Shown here: positions 61,671-64,000 of the stretch, piece by piece
Layout of the letters: every line of letters starts with the position of its first letter
Position numbering within the stretch: position 1 is the first letter of the stretch
Source of the DNA: Moorella mulderi DSM 14980
GTDB taxonomy: Bacteria; Bacillota; DSM-521; Neomoorellales; Neomoorellaceae
NCBI RefSeq assembly: GCF_001594015.1
Contig: NZ_LTBC01000006.1
Location: 1 to 64,000, forward strand
DNA length: 64,000 nt
Direction of reading: 5' to 3'
Translations under genes and position numbers: made by a program
Notes under the pieces: generated by a model
Told to the model about the DNA's origin: nothing
What the model saw: only the letters and a program-made list of their open reading frames with translations
Database searches by the model: none

Positions 61671-63836
61671 TTATACCTTCCTAACGGGAGCATACCGGAC
61701 CATGAGTTGCTTGATACCTCTTTCGGGGAAGGCAACGCTGATAACAGTATCCTCACCTTCGCCACTGATTTTTACAACAACCCCGAGGCCAAAACTATTA
61801 TGCTGGACTTTATCCCCCAGTTGCCAGTCAAACTGGACCCCGCGAGCTATCCCGGTCCCGGGCCGGCCCTGCTGGCGGCCGGTGATACCGCCCCCGGAAG
61901 CTGGGAGGCCGGCCTGCCCATCCCGGGCGATTAAATCAGGCGGTATTTCCTCCAGGAAACGGGAAGGAGGGTTGCTCATGGTATTGCCGTAAAGGTTGCG
62001 GGTCCAGGCATGGGTAAGGTAGAGGACTTCCTTCGCCCTGGTCATGCCCACATAGCAGAGGCGGCGTTCTTCTTCCATCTCCTCCGGGTCTTCCAGGGAG
62101 CGAAAATGGGGGAAGACCCCTTCTTCCAGGCCCGCCAGGAAGACCACCGGGAACTCCAGGCCCTTGGCCGTATGCATGGTCATAAAGACCACGGCGTTAC
62201 CGCCGCTGTAGGTATCGCTTTCAGCCACCAGGGCCACCTGGGCCAGGAAATCGGCCAGCTCAGGCTTCTCACTACCTTGGTCATAATTCCTGGTAACCGT
62301 CAGGAACTCCTTTAAGTTTTCCAGCCGCGCCTGGGCTTCCGGCGTTTTTTCCGCTTCTAACTCGGCCTGGTAACCGGTTTCCCGCAAAATGGCGGTCACC
62401 ATGGCCGTTATTGTTAAGTTTTCCTGTTGTTGCCGTAGGTTATCCAGCAAGATTATCATTTCCTGCAGGGCTTGCCGGCCTTTAGCGGGAATACCGGGGA
62501 TGTTTTCCACCTGTTGTAAAGCCCGGTAAAGACCCAGGCTGCTGCTAGCAGCGAAAGCCTCCAGCCGGGCCAGGGAGGTTTCGCCAATGCCCCGCCGCGG
62601 GACATTGATAATCCTTAAGAGGCTCGTGGCGTCATCAGGGTTGGCTATCACCCTTAAGTAGGCCAGGATGTCCTTGATCTCTTTCCGCTGGTAGAATTTC
62701 AGGCCGCCGACGATTTCATAGGGAATACCCGCCTGGAGGAAAGCCTCTTCCAAAGCCCGCGACTGGGCATGGGTACGGTAGAGGACGGCAAAATCGCTGA
62801 AGGGCCGGCTTTCCTGGCTGTGGCGGCGGTAAATTTCAGCAGCAATATAATTACCTTCATCGCGTTCATCATTGGCGCTGTAGAGGTGCAGCAGTTCCCC
62901 TTCCCGCCGCCGCGTCCAGAGGCGCTTTTCCTTGCGGCCCACATTATGCTGGATAACGGCATTGGCCGCCTTGAGGATGGGCTGGGTGGAGCGGTAATTC
63001 TCCTCCAGGAGAATTACCCGGGCATTGGGAAAATCCTCTTCAAAGGCCAGGATATTGCCGATGTCAGCCCCGCGCCAGCCGTAAATGCCCTGGTCCGGGT
63101 CGCCGACGACGCAGAGGTTTTCACCATTGCCGGCCAGCAGGCGCACCAGGACATACTGGGCATGGTTGGTATCCTGGTACTCGTCCACCAGGATATGCTG
63201 CCAGCGCTGCTGGTAGTAGCGTAAAATCAGGGGGTTATTCTGCCATAAGGCCACCGTCTGCATGATGAGGTCATCAAAATCCATGGCATTAGCGGCTTTA
63301 AGCCGCTCCTGGTAGCGGCGGTAGATAGTGCCCTGCTGCTGTTCTTTTACAGTTGCGCTCCAGCCGAGGTATTGTTCGGGTGTGTGCAAGGAGTTTTTAG
63401 CATTGCTGATAACATGGGCTACCGAGCGGGGCGGGAACTTTTTCTCATCCAGGTTTAATTCCTTTAAAACCTCGCGAATGACAGCCTGCTGGTCGTCGGT
63501 GTCGTAAATGGTGAAATTGGGCCGGTAACCCAGCAAGTGGGCATCCCGCCTTAAAATGCGAACACAGGCCGAGTGGAAGGTGCTGACCTGGAGGCGCCGG
63601 GCTGCGTTACCCACCAGCCCCTCCAGGCGTTCCTTCATTTCCTGGGCCGCTTTATTGGTAAAGGTCACCGCCAGGATATTTTCCGGCGCCACCCCTTCCT
63701 GGATCAGGGAGGCCACCCGGTAGGTCAAAACCCTGGTTTTGCCGCTCCCGGCACCGGCCAGGACCAGCAAAGGCGCACCGCGATGGCTGACGGCTTCTTG
63801 CTGGGGCTTGTTAAGTAAAGTCATAAAGTCTGCCAA
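61671..63836 (-). CDS. pcrA: ATP-dependent DNA helicase PcrA/UvrD
   Basis: This SF1A helicase of about 721 residues has the Q motif LNKPQQEAV, Walker A LAGAGSGKTRVLT near residue 25, LVDEYQDTNHAQ near residue 215, the GDPDQGIYGWRGAD motif III region, and a complete C-terminal Tudor-like domain (KVQHNSFGLGVVVKI). The start is placed at the TTG at 63836, ten bases after AGGAG; an ATG at 63857 has no ribosome binding site and lies at the predicted transcription start. It acts in repair and in clearing stalled complexes. It is followed by ligA. Confidence 0.93.
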   Translation of the reverse strand: MADFMTLLNKPQQEAVSHRGAPLLVLAGAGSGKTRVLTYRVASLIQEGVAPENILAVTFTNKAAQEMKERLEGLVGNAARRLQVSTFHSACVRILRRDAHLLGYRPNFTIYDTDDQQAVIREVLKELNLDEKKFPPRSVAHVISNAKNSLHTPEQYLGWSATVKEQQQGTIYRRYQERLKAANAMDFDDLIMQTVALWQNNPLILRYYQQRWQHILVDEYQDTNHAQYVLVRLLAGNGENLCVVGDPDQGIYGWRGADIGNILAFEEDFPNARVILLEENYRSTQPILKAANAVIQHNVGRKEKRLWTRRREGELLHLYSANDERDEGNYIAAEIYRRHSQESRPFSDFAVLYRTHAQSRALEEAFLQAGIPYEIVGGLKFYQRKEIKDILAYLRVIANPDDATSLLRIINVPRRGIGETSLARLEAFAASSSLGLYRALQQVENIPGIPAKGRQALQEMIILLDNLRQQQENLTITAMVTAILRETGYQAELEAEKTPEAQARLENLKEFLTVTRNYDQGSEKPELADFLAQVALVAESDTYSGGNAVVFMTMHTAKGLEFPVVFLAGLEEGVFPHFRSLEDPEEMEEERRLCYVGMTRAKEVLYLTHAWTRNLYGNTMSNPPSRFLEEIPPDLIARDGQAGLPASGGGITGRQQGRPGTGIARGVQFDWQLGDKVQHNSFGLGVVVKISGEGEDTVISVAFPERGIKQLMVRYAPVRKV

Positions 63837-63864
63837 GATCTTCACACTCCTAAACATTACTTAT

Positions 63865-63891
63865 ATTCGCCCCGATAGATAAAAAACCTGC
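63865..63891 (-). promoter_or_regulatory. Sigma-H-like promoter of pcrA
   Basis: GCAGGTTTT, 12 bases, GCGAAT on the minus strand; one mismatch to the other copies in the first box. Confidence 0.5.
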
Positions 63892-63971
63892 TACGCGGTT
63901 CTCTTCTTTCTCTCCATCCAGGAAAGGGCTGCATATAATGCAGCAGGTAAAGTATATGTGAGGTGAACAAG

Positions 63972-64000
63972 GTGTTCAATAGGGACGCAGAGAAGCAAAT
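63972..64000 (+). CDS. Start of a plus-strand gene cut by the window edge
   Basis: GTG preceded by GAGGTGAACAAG begins a frame reading VFNRDAEKQ to the window end. An inverted repeat CTGCAT/ATGCAG lies 35 bp upstream. It is too short to identify. Confidence 0.35.

Overview
The window looks like chromosome of an anaerobic, corrinoid-using acetogen of the Firmicutes, most likely Moorella or a close relative. This rests on corrinoid/tetrahydrofolate methyltransferases, a glycine cleavage operon under a tandem glycine riboswitch, a purine catabolic island of the selenium-dependent molybdenum hydroxylase type, many GTG/TTG starts with strong purine-rich ribosome binding sites, and GC-rich coding sequence. 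Nearly all genes are on the minus strand.

Layout. 0-7.3 kb: a corrinoid methyl-transfer cluster (UroD-family methyltransferase I, two corrinoid proteins, a methyl-THF methyltransferase, an MFS transporter, a GntR regulator). It is littered with debris: an MtrH fragment, a corrinoid-protein fragment, a MITE-like element and an IS110 left end. 7.4-10.2 kb: a VapC-type toxin-antitoxin pair, a carbohydrate-binding protein, lipM and a RelE/AbrB pair. 10.2-15.3 kb: gcvPB-gcvPA-gcvH-gcvT behind a tandem glycine riboswitch, then a decayed serine dehydratase. 15.3-34 kb: arcC, ygfK, a BMP-type nucleoside ABC transporter, an aminotransferase, and an operon of molybdenum hydroxylase subunits with ssnA. 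Two purine riboswitches sit here, one before the transporter operon and one before the hydroxylase operon. 34-42 kb: MoeB/ThiF, a broken sulfite reductase, copA, and a UbiA/GT39 pair. 42-55 kb: the second purine block, with a YgeW-like carbamoyltransferase, hyuA, two PLP fold-type-II enzymes, a fused XdhD-like hydroxylase, pgpA, yqeB, a yqeC-mocA fusion, an XRE-cupin regulator and a split xdhC. 55-64 kb: ppaX-like phosphatase, gatCAB, ligA, pcrA.

How the parts fit. Purines would be imported by the BMP/ABC system and oxidised by the molybdenum hydroxylases, whose cofactor is matured by YqeB/YqeC/MocA/XdhC. They would then be deaminated, reduced and ring-opened by SsnA, YgfK and HyuA. Carbamoyl groups would be recovered by the YgeW homologue and converted to ATP by ArcC. 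Glycine and one-carbon products could feed the glycine cleavage system and the tetrahydrofolate pool, where the methyltransferases also deliver methyl groups. Clear ygeX and ygeY homologues are absent; two PLP enzymes and an M20 hydrolase are candidates for those steps.

The most striking non-coding pattern is nine copies of a sigma-H-like promoter (GCAGGAWWT, exactly 12 bases, then nnGAAT). They lie in front of the purine, glycine-cleavage, carbamate kinase, methyltransferase and pcrA units, and where a riboswitch is present the predicted transcript starts just before it.
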